A stretch of DNA of 5,709 nt from an uncultured archaeon (GTDB lineage: Archaea > Thermoproteota > Nitrososphaeria > Nitrososphaerales > CALBXV01), in the NCBI GenBank assembly GCA_937890045.1, contig CALBXV010000411.1:1-5709 (forward strand), in the 5' to 3' direction. The position numbers and the translations under genes are program-made. Positions 1 to 5,061 of the stretch are shown here, piece after piece; position 1 is the stretch's first letter; the number at the start of each line of letters is the position of its first letter. The notes under the pieces were generated by a model that saw nothing but the letters and a program-made list of their open reading frames with translations, did no database searches and was not told the origin of the DNA.

Positions 1-170
1 GCCTTTATCCATTTATTCCCAAAGCATAAATACTGCATAGTTCTCCAAAACCAGTTAGGTTCTTTACCTTTTTGCGGTGTCCATTCAATATCGGAATCAC
101 TACCAAATAACTGACAAGTCCATTTGCTTGGTGTTCTTGTGTTTATCTTTGCTGATATGTCTGATATCAT
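1..170 (-). CDS. Small conserved phage protein of unknown function, C-terminus cut by window edge
   Basis: The ATG lies at 170-168 and 56 codons are visible before the window ends, so the stop is outside. An AAAGGAGAAATAAA leader, made of the last codons of the nuclease gene, supplies a near-ideal SD site, and the nuclease stop ends one base before this ATG, so the two are probably translationally coupled. The visible protein is polar with many tryptophans. It ends in a Pro-Asn-Trp-Phe-Trp-Arg-x-Met-Gln-Tyr-Leu-Cys-Phe-Gly-Asn-Lys-Trp pattern (about residues 38-54). I recall similar 'NRFHRLMQRLxFGxxW' endings on small phage proteins with no assigned function; this is from memory and unchecked. 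If the resemblance holds, the stop is only a few codons beyond the edge. No membrane segment or catalytic motif is visible. Confidence 0.8.
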   Translation of the reverse strand, partial: MISDISAKINTRTPSKWTCQLFGSDSDIEWTPQKGKEPNWFWRTMQYLCFGNKWIK

Positions 171-171
171 T

Positions 172-933
172 TTATTTCTCCTTTATTATTTTTTTCTTTG
201 TTATGTATGGACTATTACATCTATAAGCATACTGACAATAATTACATTCCCATTGTTGCATTGGTGAACCAATCACGTCTGGAACATGTATATCATCGGG
301 ATCAATGTCAGACCATCTATCAATAGACTGCCATAAATTCTCCCAGTATGACTCGGCTTTATTTATCCACTCACTGTCGACCCTTATTGGTTTTTTCATT
401 GCACTATTATCTTTATTATACCAACATAGATACAATTCTGTTTTATATACTGGGGCATCTTTATCTTTTATAGCTAGTCCATACGTGCCAAGCTGTAAAT
501 TATAATTGATGTCAGCATTTGGGTCTGCATCTTTGCGACGAAACTTCATACGCCATTTATAACCTGCGACTGTTTTAAAATCATAAACTCTATTAATATC
601 ACCATCTTGCTCAAGTATATCAATATGACCTATAACTTTTAAACTAGGTATTTTAACCCTTTTCTCTGTCATTATTTCGGTTTTGTGCGACTTATTATAT
701 GCTTTTATAGATTTCTCTATATCAGAGTGAACAATCGTGCCTAACCGTAAAAGCCGAGAAACTCGTGTATCAAGTTCCTCAGCTTCTACATTTGACAACT
801 TATAGTATTGCTTCTTAAAGCAGTAACCAGTAGATGAAGCACCAAGCCAACCTTGATTATTTTCATACTTCTCACTACGCTTATCTTGTTCAGAGTCTAT
901 GTATTCAGCATATACACGCTCCAGATCAATCAC
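172..933 (-). CDS. Cas4/AddB-like PD-(D/E)XK nuclease with predicted 4Fe-4S cluster
   Basis: This 253-residue protein carries the ordered motifs of the RecB/Cas4 branch of PD-(D/E)XK nucleases. His69 lies in an LGTIVH motif, Asp105 in VIGHIDIL, the core Asp118-Phe-Lys120 in VYDFKT, and Gln147/Tyr151 in the QxxxY motif QLGTYGLA. Cys38 near the N-terminus and the C-terminal trio Cys230-x2-Cys233-x5-Cys239 reproduce the split four-cysteine arrangement that binds 4Fe-4S in AddB and Cas4. Members act on DNA ends as metal-dependent exo- or endonucleases; the exact polarity here cannot be read from sequence. Phages use such enzymes in recombination and DNA processing. The start is a GTG at 933-931 that shares one base with the stop of the upstream small gene (TAGTG), with GAAGGA close in front. 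The next in-frame Met is residue 88, inside the fold, so the GTG is preferred. No cas1, cas2 or repeat array is present, so a CRISPR adaptation role is not supported here. Confidence 0.88.
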   Translation of the reverse strand: MIDLERVYAEYIDSEQDKRSEKYENNQGWLGASSTGYCFKKQYYKLSNVEAEELDTRVSRLLRLGTIVHSDIEKSIKAYNKSHKTEIMTEKRVKIPSLKVIGHIDILEQDGDINRVYDFKTVAGYKWRMKFRRKDADPNADINYNLQLGTYGLAIKDKDAPVYKTELYLCWYNKDNSAMKKPIRVDSEWINKAESYWENLWQSIDRWSDIDPDDIHVPDVIGSPMQQWECNYCQYAYRCNSPYITKKKIIKEK

Positions 934-1157
934 TATCCTTCTTTATCCCAGGGACCAGACATATCGCTATCATCTTCAATTCTTTCAGAGAATTGGATAC
1001 TTAGATATGGATCACCTTTCTTTGTACGTGACTTCCATAAAGAGATTTGAAACTCCTTATCCATTACATTAACAGTACCGCCAAAGTCTGGCTGTTTTTC
1101 ATTAGTCTTTTCCCTAGTGAACGCAGCACCTTTACCGATTTGATTGTATTTAGCCAT
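933..1157 (-). CDS. Small beta-rich phage protein, possibly ssDNA-binding-like
   Basis: This 74-residue protein starts at an ATG preceded by AAAGGAGAAATCA, a strong SD with ideal spacing. It opens with a GKGAAFTREK segment, then QPDFGGTVNV, FQISLWKS and DPYLSIQFSE. The last three are alternating short strands of the kind seen in a widespread class of small phage proteins with the pattern 'NKGALF..N..K....PDY.G.i.v.G....ls.W.k.....fmsl'. The C-terminus is acidic (IEDDSD then PWDKEG), like the tails of many ssDNA-binding proteins. Its stop overlaps the GTG of the nuclease gene by one base, so the two are probably co-translated and may act together on DNA. The family resemblance is from memory, and a nucleic-acid-binding role is inference. 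It is much shorter than a classical SSB and has no recognisable full OB fold. Confidence 0.8.
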   Translation of the reverse strand: MAKYNQIGKGAAFTREKTNEKQPDFGGTVNVMDKEFQISLWKSRTKKGDPYLSIQFSERIEDDSDMSGPWDKEG

Positions 1158-1223
1158 TGATTTCTCCTTTTAGCTATTTATTGAGTAAAAGAATTTACGG
1201 ATTATTTTAATATGTTATGTGAT

Positions 1224-1400
1224 TTATATACCATACTTACTTTTTTCATTTTCTTTACACATCTCTAATTTCTTCACTATCATGCTAACCCATTTAAGTT
1301 TCGTATTGACATTTATAATCTTCTGTTCAAGATCATCAATCTTATCCATCATTTTTAACATATCATGTATTATGTCTTTATCTAAATAGATTTCTTTCAT
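1224..1400 (-). CDS. Short coiled-coil protein, unknown function
   Basis: I place the start at the ATG at 1400-1398, giving 58 residues, because GGAGG sits exactly five bases upstream. An in-frame ATG at 1412-1410 would add four residues but lies within that SD and has no good SD of its own. The protein is almost entirely helical by appearance. A heptad-like spacing of Ile, Leu, Met and Val (IIHDMLKMMDKIDDLEQKI onward) suggests a parallel or antiparallel coiled coil over about residues 8-45, followed by a Lys/Glu-rich tail. There is one cysteine and no membrane segment. The gene begins 13 bases after the stop of the 299-residue gene and is followed by a 66-base gap. Oligomerisation or a role as a partner protein is plausible; nothing more can be said. 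Confidence 0.68.
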   Translation of the reverse strand: MKEIYLDKDIIHDMLKMMDKIDDLEQKIINVNTKLKWVSMIVKKLEMCKENEKSKYGI

Positions 1401-1405
1401 TGCAT

Positions 1406-1410
1406 CCTCC
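1406..1410 (-). promoter_or_regulatory. SD site that fixes the start of the coiled-coil gene
   Basis: GGAGG on the minus strand lies five bases before the ATG at 1400-1398. It overlaps the alternative upstream ATG at 1412-1410, which makes that earlier codon an unlikely initiator. Confidence 0.7.
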
Positions 1411-1413
1411 ATT

Positions 1414-2313
1414 TTAAGTAAGTATCCTAGGTGGTATATAATCCCCCTTTAGATTATTGTTACGCCAAGCAAGAGCAGCCTTAACGGTATTTGCTTCTAT
1501 TCTGCTACGCCATCCTATACGATTACCTGGAGGCGGAGGCACTTCATAGTTAGGAACACCTTCAAAGTGTATTTCTTCTGTAGAAGGATTCACCATTCTT
1601 AAATATGTGCCTTTTCTATAACCTGTTAATTCTCTGTTATCAGGTATATCGATTTCGATTAACTCATAATAGTTATTACCCACAGTGTCTACATCTACGA
1701 GCTTATGGTCTAATGTAGCGATAATTGTGTCCATACCAAAATGAGCTATCACATCCCTTCTATCTGTTACGTTATGTAATTTAAATACATCATCCATTCG
1801 CATATATTTATTATAATCACCTGTTTGTTCAGCTTTATTTAATCGAATCATAGCTTGTTTATTATGATAATTACTACGACTAGCAGCATTTCTTTCTTGT
1901 CTATTAGTTTCAATCAAGTCATCATATGCTTTTTGTATCTTTTTAGGTATTTTGGTTAATAGAGAACTGTTATATGATACTTTCATATAAACAAATGGTA
2001 TTGTTTCTACATTTGGGAATGCGACAATATTTCCATTTCTCTCCCACCTCCAATGTATATTCATCATTAATCCATGTTTTTCTAATTCCTTATAATGCCA
2101 AGCACCTGTTTTAGCAGTTATAATAAAATGATTATCATATAACTTTATTAATGGATCACTATTTGTACCAGCATACGCACTTATGTACATATTTACTTGT
2201 TTATTGCTCATTTTTATAAATATAGCATGTTTACGAGTATTTATACCATATGTATGTATATAACCTACTTTTTTTTTCATAACTGTATCATAAAAGTGTA
2301 ATAGATTGTTCAT
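1414..2313 (-). CDS. Hypothetical phage protein with DUF6745-like C-terminal tail
   Basis: This 299-residue protein starts at an ATG with AAGGAG seven bases upstream. The N-terminal part (about 1-110) alternates hydrophobic strands with basic and aromatic residues and contains HWRWERNGN. The middle (about 120-175) is a charged, probably helical stretch rich in Arg, Asn and Lys. From about 185 there is a run ending in NPSTEEIHFEGVPN, then PPPPGNRIGWRSRIE and TVKAALAWRN, finishing with IPPRILT. The 'NPST-(x)n-H-x-EGV ... TVxxALAWRN' pattern resembles the C-terminal end of proteins annotated with DUF6745, as I remember them. In those families the neighbouring gene is often a small His-rich protein like the one just upstream here, which strengthens the guess. 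There is no catalytic motif, signal peptide or membrane helix. Function is unknown; the DUF assignment is tentative. Confidence 0.82.
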   Translation of the reverse strand: MNNLLHFYDTVMKKKVGYIHTYGINTRKHAIFIKMSNKQVNMYISAYAGTNSDPLIKLYDNHFIITAKTGAWHYKELEKHGLMMNIHWRWERNGNIVAFPNVETIPFVYMKVSYNSSLLTKIPKKIQKAYDDLIETNRQERNAASRSNYHNKQAMIRLNKAEQTGDYNKYMRMDDVFKLHNVTDRRDVIAHFGMDTIIATLDHKLVDVDTVGNNYYELIEIDIPDNRELTGYRKGTYLRMVNPSTEEIHFEGVPNYEVPPPPGNRIGWRSRIEANTVKAALAWRNNNLKGDYIPPRILT

Positions 2314-2336
2314 TGTATTACTCCTTATTGGTTTTA

Positions 2337-2693
2337 TTAATCAACAACTCTTCTTTCCCTTCGTGATATATGATCCATTTCTCTTACAAATGTGATCTGG
2401 TATACACCTCCAGGTAAATTAATTGGATTGTGCTCTTCGTGATATAAAGTTGCAGACCCACCTGTAATCTGTATCATTGTAGGAAACTTATCCCAATGTT
2501 TTTTCCATCCTTGCACAGATACTTCAGAAGATAACTTATCTAGTTCGAATCTATGATGGTGCCCTGTGCCTTCTCCTTCCGCAATTACCACTTTATTATC
2601 ACAATCTACTATATTATATTGACTGCCAGGTATATTGTCTGTTAGAGTTAGAATAACATCACCTTGTTGGTATCTTACTTGTGTTCCTTCCAT
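2337..2693 (-). CDS. Small His-rich, possibly cupin-like phage protein
   Basis: This 118-residue protein starts at an ATG with AAAGGAA seven bases upstream, at the end of a 124-base leader holding a structured RNA candidate. The N-terminus RYQQGDVIL is followed by a beta-rich segment, then EGEGTGHHHRFE (His45-His46-His47) and LYHEEHNPINLPGGVYQI (His85, Glu86, Glu87, His88, with the Pro-Gly-Gly turn at 94-96). It ends with REMDHISRRERRVVD. I recognise this as a common small family in phages and bacteria: 'QGDV... GEvTGHhH... HEEH.pI.LP.G.Y.v..qRE'. The two His clusters separated by strands and a late proline-glycine turn suggest a compact double-stranded beta-helix with a metal site. That fold is inference, and no activity is known to me. 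The downstream 299-residue gene starts 23 bases later. The translation-initiation region may be controlled by the upstream RNA. Confidence 0.85.
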   Translation of the reverse strand: MEGTQVRYQQGDVILTLTDNIPGSQYNIVDCDNKVVIAEGEGTGHHHRFELDKLSSEVSVQGWKKHWDKFPTMIQITGGSATLYHEEHNPINLPGGVYQITFVREMDHISRRERRVVD

Positions 2694-2722
2694 TTTTATG
2701 TTCCTTTTTGTTTGTTAGTGAT

Positions 2723-2804
2723 GGGTGACAGGCTTTCCCGACCGAGATATGATGTTAAGATATACAGGAAAGGGAGTTAGGTCAATGATAACCTCCTGCC
2801 ACCC
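2723..2804 (-). ncRNA. Candidate three-way-junction structured RNA in a 5' leader
   Basis: Read on the minus strand from 2804 to 2723, the sequence folds by eye into three helices. P1 pairs GGGUGGCAGG (2804-2795) with CCUGUCACCC (2732-2723), 10 pairs. P2 pairs AGGUUA (2794-2789) with UGACCU (2784-2779) around a UCAU tetraloop. P3 pairs CUUUCCUG (2772-2765) with CGGGAAAG (2740-2733), 8 pairs. P2 and P3 abut P1 with no unpaired bases, and only J2/3 (2778-2773, AACUCC) is single-stranded. The 24-base distal region of P3 can form a further AUAU/AUAU pairing. Each helix contains exactly one G-U pair that would be A-C on the other strand, which points to minus-strand transcription. No U-tract follows, so it is not an intrinsic terminator. 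I could not match it to a known riboswitch or ribozyme core. A cis-regulatory leader for the His-rich gene is inferred. Confidence 0.6.
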
Positions 2805-2817
2805 GGATTACTGTTAT

Positions 2818-3549
2818 TTACCAGATTTGAAAACCACCGCTTTTATCACAGAATTTTGCAAACTCCCTTATATATTCTGCTTTTATCTTATAATTAGCTT
2901 CAAATGGCTTTACTTTGCCAATTCCATGACACATGTTACAGCCCTTCATTTCATTAGCCCACTTGAAACTTATTTCACCTGTTCCAAGACCTTTTATTCC
3001 TTCTTCAGCAGCTTTATCAAGTATTTTATAAAGCTCTTCTTTAGCCTTGTTTTTAGTTACTAGAGATGGATGTGTTTTTAGCCATGTATCTTCACTTTGC
3101 CATCCTTCCCATCCTTTTCTTGTACCAGTTCCATCGCAGACCTTACAGTTTACCATCGTCATTCTTTCTATTTCCATGTCCTGACTGACTTCAGTTTCAT
3201 CCATTATTCCTATTTTATCTAAATCATAGAGCCTTTGAGCCATCTTTCTTGCTACATTAGCCGGGACAATGAATCCATTATTATGATGACATGTTGAATA
3301 CATCTTGTCTAATGTATCTACATCGTCTTCAAATTCATCAAGACACATCTCAAATATATCTTGACAATGATTATGAACAAAATCCCATAGTGGATGCCAT
3401 CCCCAGACGTTCATTCTAAAATATGCGCCTGGGGTGTTCTCTTGCCAAGCAAAATACGCTTTAATTGTCTTATCATCTTCCGATGACCAGTCAGGCGTAT
3501 CAGGCTTAGGCTCGTTGTTGGGTTTTAAACCATAAACATCGAATCCCAT
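2818..3549 (-). CDS. Conserved phage protein with two DnaJ-type CxxCxGxG zinc motifs
   Basis: This 243-residue protein starts at an ATG with a full AAGGAGG SD and a one-base TAATG overlap with the upstream stop. It opens with MGFDVYGL and an aromatic stretch, YFRMNVWGWHPLWDFV (43-58), then ends with FAKFCDKSGGFQIW. This is the signature of a frequent phage protein of unknown function, as I remember it. Two CxxCxGxG motifs, Cys135-x2-Cys138-DGTG and Cys204-x2-Cys207-HGIG, should together bind one zinc, as in the DnaJ cysteine-rich domain. They flank a Lys/Glu-rich helical insertion of about 60 residues. Further cysteines occur at 62, 69, 87 and 234. It has no J domain, so it is not a DnaJ chaperone. 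It is the last gene before the 124-base structured gap. The zinc site suggests protein or nucleic-acid binding, but no role is established. Confidence 0.87.
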   Translation of the reverse strand: MGFDVYGLKPNNEPKPDTPDWSSEDDKTIKAYFAWQENTPGAYFRMNVWGWHPLWDFVHNHCQDIFEMCLDEFEDDVDTLDKMYSTCHHNNGFIVPANVARKMAQRLYDLDKIGIMDETEVSQDMEIERMTMVNCKVCDGTGTRKGWEGWQSEDTWLKTHPSLVTKNKAKEELYKILDKAAEEGIKGLGTGEISFKWANEMKGCNMCHGIGKVKPFEANYKIKAEYIREFAKFCDKSGGFQIW

Positions 3550-3794
3550 TACTTTTCCTCCTTTTCATGATTTATCATTATTTTTTCAGTTTCTTTCCAT
3601 ACATCATCCAACCTGTTCACATATTTTTCTTTTAACTCCGTATAATGAAGTATTATTCCAAAATATGTATCGTTGTCTAATCCACTAGCTTTTTTAGCCA
3701 TTGGATCAAACATATTCCATCTTCCATATCTTCTTACACCTTCGAATGCGAGAAACTGATCTTTACTAATATCCTCTACGCTAGCTTCTTTCAT
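3549..3794 (-). CDS. Small conserved phage protein, unknown function
   Basis: I choose the ATG at 3794-3792 (81 residues). It shares one base with the upstream stop (TAATG) and has GGGAG nine bases upstream. An in-frame GTG at 3824-3822 would add ten residues and has only AGAAGG two bases away, so it is less likely. The core FEGVRRYGRWNMFDPMAKKASGLDNDTYFGIILHYTELKEKY is typical of a small phage family. There a 'VR..G..NMFD..A....GL' segment precedes two helices ending in 'HY.eL.ekY', reminiscent of DUF5049-type proteins. That link is from memory and not firm. The C-terminal 20 residues are charged and helical. It is followed by the zinc-motif protein with a one-base overlap. Confidence 0.78.
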   Translation of the reverse strand: MKEASVEDISKDQFLAFEGVRRYGRWNMFDPMAKKASGLDNDTYFGIILHYTELKEKYVNRLDDVWKETEKIMINHEKEEK

Positions 3795-3973
3795 TACTTG
3801 CTTCTCCCGTGTAATATGTACCACAACCTTCTGATGTCGTTTCTTGTCATTTCACCTACCATACGTCGATATTCAACCTTAAAGTATTTAGATACTTCAC
3901 TCAACATCAATGTATAATCTGTGTCATCATTAGGTGTTTTTATGTCAATGCTACCCATTAGATTATCAGACAT
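3794..3973 (-). CDS. Small hypothetical protein, possibly nucleic-acid binding
   Basis: The preferred start is the ATG at 3973-3971, giving 59 residues, with CGGAA about four bases upstream. It overlaps the stop of the preceding gene by eight bases (ATGTCTGA). A further in-frame ATG at 3991-3989 has no SD. The protein begins MSDNLMGSIDIKTPNDDTD and then has two probable helices, LMLSEVSKYFKVEYRRMV and RNDIRRLWYILHGRSK. The second half is strongly basic (several Arg and Lys) and could contact nucleic acid. I do not recognise the family. It is coupled on both sides: the 8-base overlap upstream and a one-base TAATG overlap downstream. Its place next to the probable DNA-binding protein is suggestive only. 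Confidence 0.66.
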   Translation of the reverse strand: MSDNLMGSIDIKTPNDDTDYTLMLSEVSKYFKVEYRRMVGEMTRNDIRRLWYILHGRSK

Positions 3974-4547
3974 TATATTCCGTAAATGCAACTATTGTTG
4001 CATCTACAGCGTTCATTAGGTTTGTCAATGATTCAATAAAGTCGTTATTAGTTGAGAGAACCGTAGTGTTGGGTTCCTCTGTCAGCTTTTTCTTCATTGC
4101 TATTCTTGCCCTATACATATCATTGAACTGTCTGACATTATAGTTACAACTTTTAATATCCTGTAGAACATTTTTTTTGATCTTCAGGACATTCATCACT
4201 TCATTGTCAGTGAATTTGGTTGTAATAAGAGCTTTGACCTTATCACATAGTGCTTGAGTGACTCCAATTGTGTTACTTTGCTTGGTGTAATGAGTTTTAT
4301 CATATTCACGAACTTCTTCAAAGGAGATTAAACGCACTCTTTCTCTCAATCCATAATTTTCATCTTGTGTAACTGCTCCTGTACCCTTTGATTTAGTTAA
4401 TACTGATGTGAGAGTACCTTCTTTATGACCTTCGGAATTGCTCCATTTGCGTATTGTATCATATTTATACTTCTGCCCGAGCTCCATTTTCCTATTTAGC
4501 AGATTAATCACAGCTTGTTGTTTAGTCACAGCTTGTTGTTTAGTCAT
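3966..4547 (-). CDS. Probable helix-turn-helix DNA-binding protein
   Basis: This 193-residue protein starts at an ATG that shares a base with the preceding stop and has AGGAG eight bases upstream. Residues 2-13 are a tandem repeat, TKQQAV twice, encoded by a perfect 18-base duplication. Residues 14-60 look like a small winged-helix or helical module (VINLLNRKMELGQKYKYDTI, then GTLTSVLTKSKGTGAVT). Residues about 102-140 fit a helix-turn-helix: DKVKALITTKFTDNEVMNVL, a turn at KIKK, then a recognition-like helix VLQDIKSCNYN. A basic stretch RARIAMKKK and a helical C-terminus follow. The pattern 'LI..kfT..EV..vLki.k..v..Ik' is common in phage regulators and terminase-associated or RepA-like DNA-binding proteins. 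Regulatory function is inferred; no named family is claimed. Confidence 0.78.
   Translation of the reverse strand: MTKQQAVTKQQAVINLLNRKMELGQKYKYDTIRKWSNSEGHKEGTLTSVLTKSKGTGAVTQDENYGLRERVRLISFEEVREYDKTHYTKQSNTIGVTQALCDKVKALITTKFTDNEVMNVLKIKKNVLQDIKSCNYNVRQFNDMYRARIAMKKKLTEEPNTTVLSTNNDFIESLTNLMNAVDATIVAFTEYNV
4509..4544 (-). repeat. Perfect 18-base tandem duplication at the start of the HTH gene
   Basis: Two identical 18-base units (4509-4526 and 4527-4544) are directly adjacent and encode TKQQAV twice in frame immediately after the initiator Met. Identical codons in both units indicate a recent slippage or tandem duplication rather than selection for the peptide alone. The reading frame is kept. 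Confidence 0.9.
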
Positions 4548-4654
4548 TATTTGACTCCTGTTTGTTTATTGTTATCATTATTCCTGAGGTGTTCTGATAC
4601 TACCAGTACCAGATATCCAGCGAGGACTATTACTATAAGTATTGTATTAATCAT
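4547..4654 (-). CDS. 35-residue single-span membrane protein
   Basis: The ATG at 4654-4652 overlaps the previous stop as ATGA, and the TAA at 4549-4547 overlaps the HTH gene's ATG as TAATG, so the frame fits exactly between two genes. A GAGGAG SD lies 11 bases upstream. The protein is MINTILIVIVLAGYLVLVVS, then EHLRNNDNNKQTGVK: one transmembrane helix (about 3-20) with a short polar, basic tail, probably N-out and C-in by the positive-inside rule. Such mini-proteins in phages include holin-like, superinfection-exclusion and unknown types; none can be chosen here. It encodes the only product that explains this interval. Confidence 0.72.
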   Translation of the reverse strand: MINTILIVIVLAGYLVLVVSEHLRNNDNNKQTGVK

Positions 4655-4848
4655 TTCTTTGTTAACTCCTCACCTAAAGCCATATGTACTATTGATTTGA
4701 CTTCATCTTTCGTGAATAGCCTTGTTTTAAGATAATGTCTACTTCTGAAATAGAATGCGAGTGCACCTATGATAAATCCTGTTGATATTAGAGCAAGATG
4801 CTCTATCCATAATATTACTTGTTTACTTATCACTACCGATTCTGGCAT
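4651..4848 (-). CDS. Internal-start short form (65 residues) of the two-start membrane gene
   Basis: Initiation at 4848-4846 yields MPESVVISKQVILWIEHLAL and the remaining 45 residues, with one transmembrane helix. The AAAAAGGAG SD six bases upstream is at least as good as the one for the long form. The short form is therefore expected to be made, and could be the main product. Confidence 0.6.
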   Translation of the reverse strand: MPESVVISKQVILWIEHLALISTGFIIGALAFYFRSRHYLKTRLFTKDEVKSIVHMALGEELTKK

Positions 4849-4941
4849 TTTTAACTCCTTTTTCGTATTTAATAAATAATTGCAGATTCTTTCCCATATA
4901 ATTAACACAATTAATATTAATATACTATGCAACTGTGTCAT
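4651..4941 (-). CDS. Membrane protein with two in-frame starts (96-residue long form)
   Basis: The long form starts at the ATG at 4941-4939 with AGGAG six bases upstream, 12 bases after the preceding stop. Residues 6-24 (SILILIVLIIWERICNYLL) are one probable membrane helix and residues about 41-65 (QVILWIEHLALISTGFIIGALAFYF) a second. They are followed by a basic RSRHYLKTR stretch and an amphipathic, charged C-terminus. Codon 32 is an internal ATG (4848-4846) with its own strong SD, giving a 65-residue form with only the second helix. The C-terminus overlaps the next gene by four bases (ATGA). The layout recalls dual-start phage holins, but no endolysin is nearby and no family is recognised. 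The alternative is that residues 1-31 were once a separate mini-gene: removing one A from the five-A run in codons 27-28 would end it at a TAA just before the internal ATG. Confidence 0.7.
   Translation of the reverse strand: MTQLHSILILIVLIIWERICNYLLNTKKELKMPESVVISKQVILWIEHLALISTGFIIGALAFYFRSRHYLKTRLFTKDEVKSIVHMALGEELTKK
4855..4863 (-). promoter_or_regulatory. Strong internal ribosome binding site
   Basis: AAAAAGGAG on the minus strand lies six bases before the in-frame ATG at 4848-4846, inside codons 27-29 of the long reading frame. Its quality equals that of stand-alone genes in the window, so it is unlikely to be coincidental. Confidence 0.7.
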
Positions 4942-4953
4942 TGTTTGCTCCTG

Positions 4954-5061
4954 TTATTTGTTACTTAATACTTTATATATTACCCAAATTACAAACCCAA
5001 TTGATACAATAGATGCTATTGATATTATAACAAGTTGGGTTATCTCGATTAATTGAGTCAT
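4954..5061 (-). CDS. 35-residue single-span membrane protein
   Basis: The ATG at 5061-5059 overlaps the previous stop as ATGA, and the TAA is at 4956-4954. The protein is MTQLIEITQLVIISIASIVS, then IGFVIWVIYKVLSNK. One long hydrophobic helix covers about residues 9-30, and the C-terminal end YKVLSNK is basic, so the tail is probably cytoplasmic. The SD is weak (GAAGA in the upstream gene's Glu-Glu-Asp-Lys-Lys codons), suggesting translation by reinitiation after the overlapping stop. Its opening MTQL matches that of the next gene. It accounts for a gap that would otherwise be 116 bases. Confidence 0.74.
   Translation of the reverse strand: MTQLIEITQLVIISIASIVSIGFVIWVIYKVLSNK

Noticed and set aside
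305..505. Plus-strand open frame opposite the nuclease, and similar ones at 853-1050, 3934-4143, 4515-4700 and 5518-5703
   Set aside because: All are antisense shadows of minus-strand genes, with no SD and Phe/Ser/Leu-rich low-information products.
172..933. Cas4 as evidence of a CRISPR-Cas system
   Set aside because: No cas1 or cas2, no repeat array and no other cas gene in the window. The gene fits the stand-alone phage nuclease pattern.
1158..1223. 66-base gap with a TATAAATC box, a TGGTATATA element just upstream and a 5-pair GTAAA/TTTAC hairpin (1185-1198)
   Set aside because: The boxes resemble a T4-type late promoter or an extended -10, but in sequence this AT-rich such matches are expected by chance and no -35 partner is convincing. 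The hairpin is weak and lacks a U-tract, so it is not called a terminator.
2723..2804. tRNA or intrinsic terminator as an explanation for the structured gap
   Set aside because: There is no T-loop or anticodon-arm layout of a tRNA, and the closing helix P1 is followed by AUCACUAAC rather than a run of U.
2725..3063. Open reading frame of 112 codons on the plus strand
   Set aside because: It has no SD, lies opposite the zinc-motif gene and the structured leader, and its hydrophobic, Phe/Ser-rich composition is what the complement of a Lys/Glu-rich gene gives. The minus-strand frame has recognised motifs.
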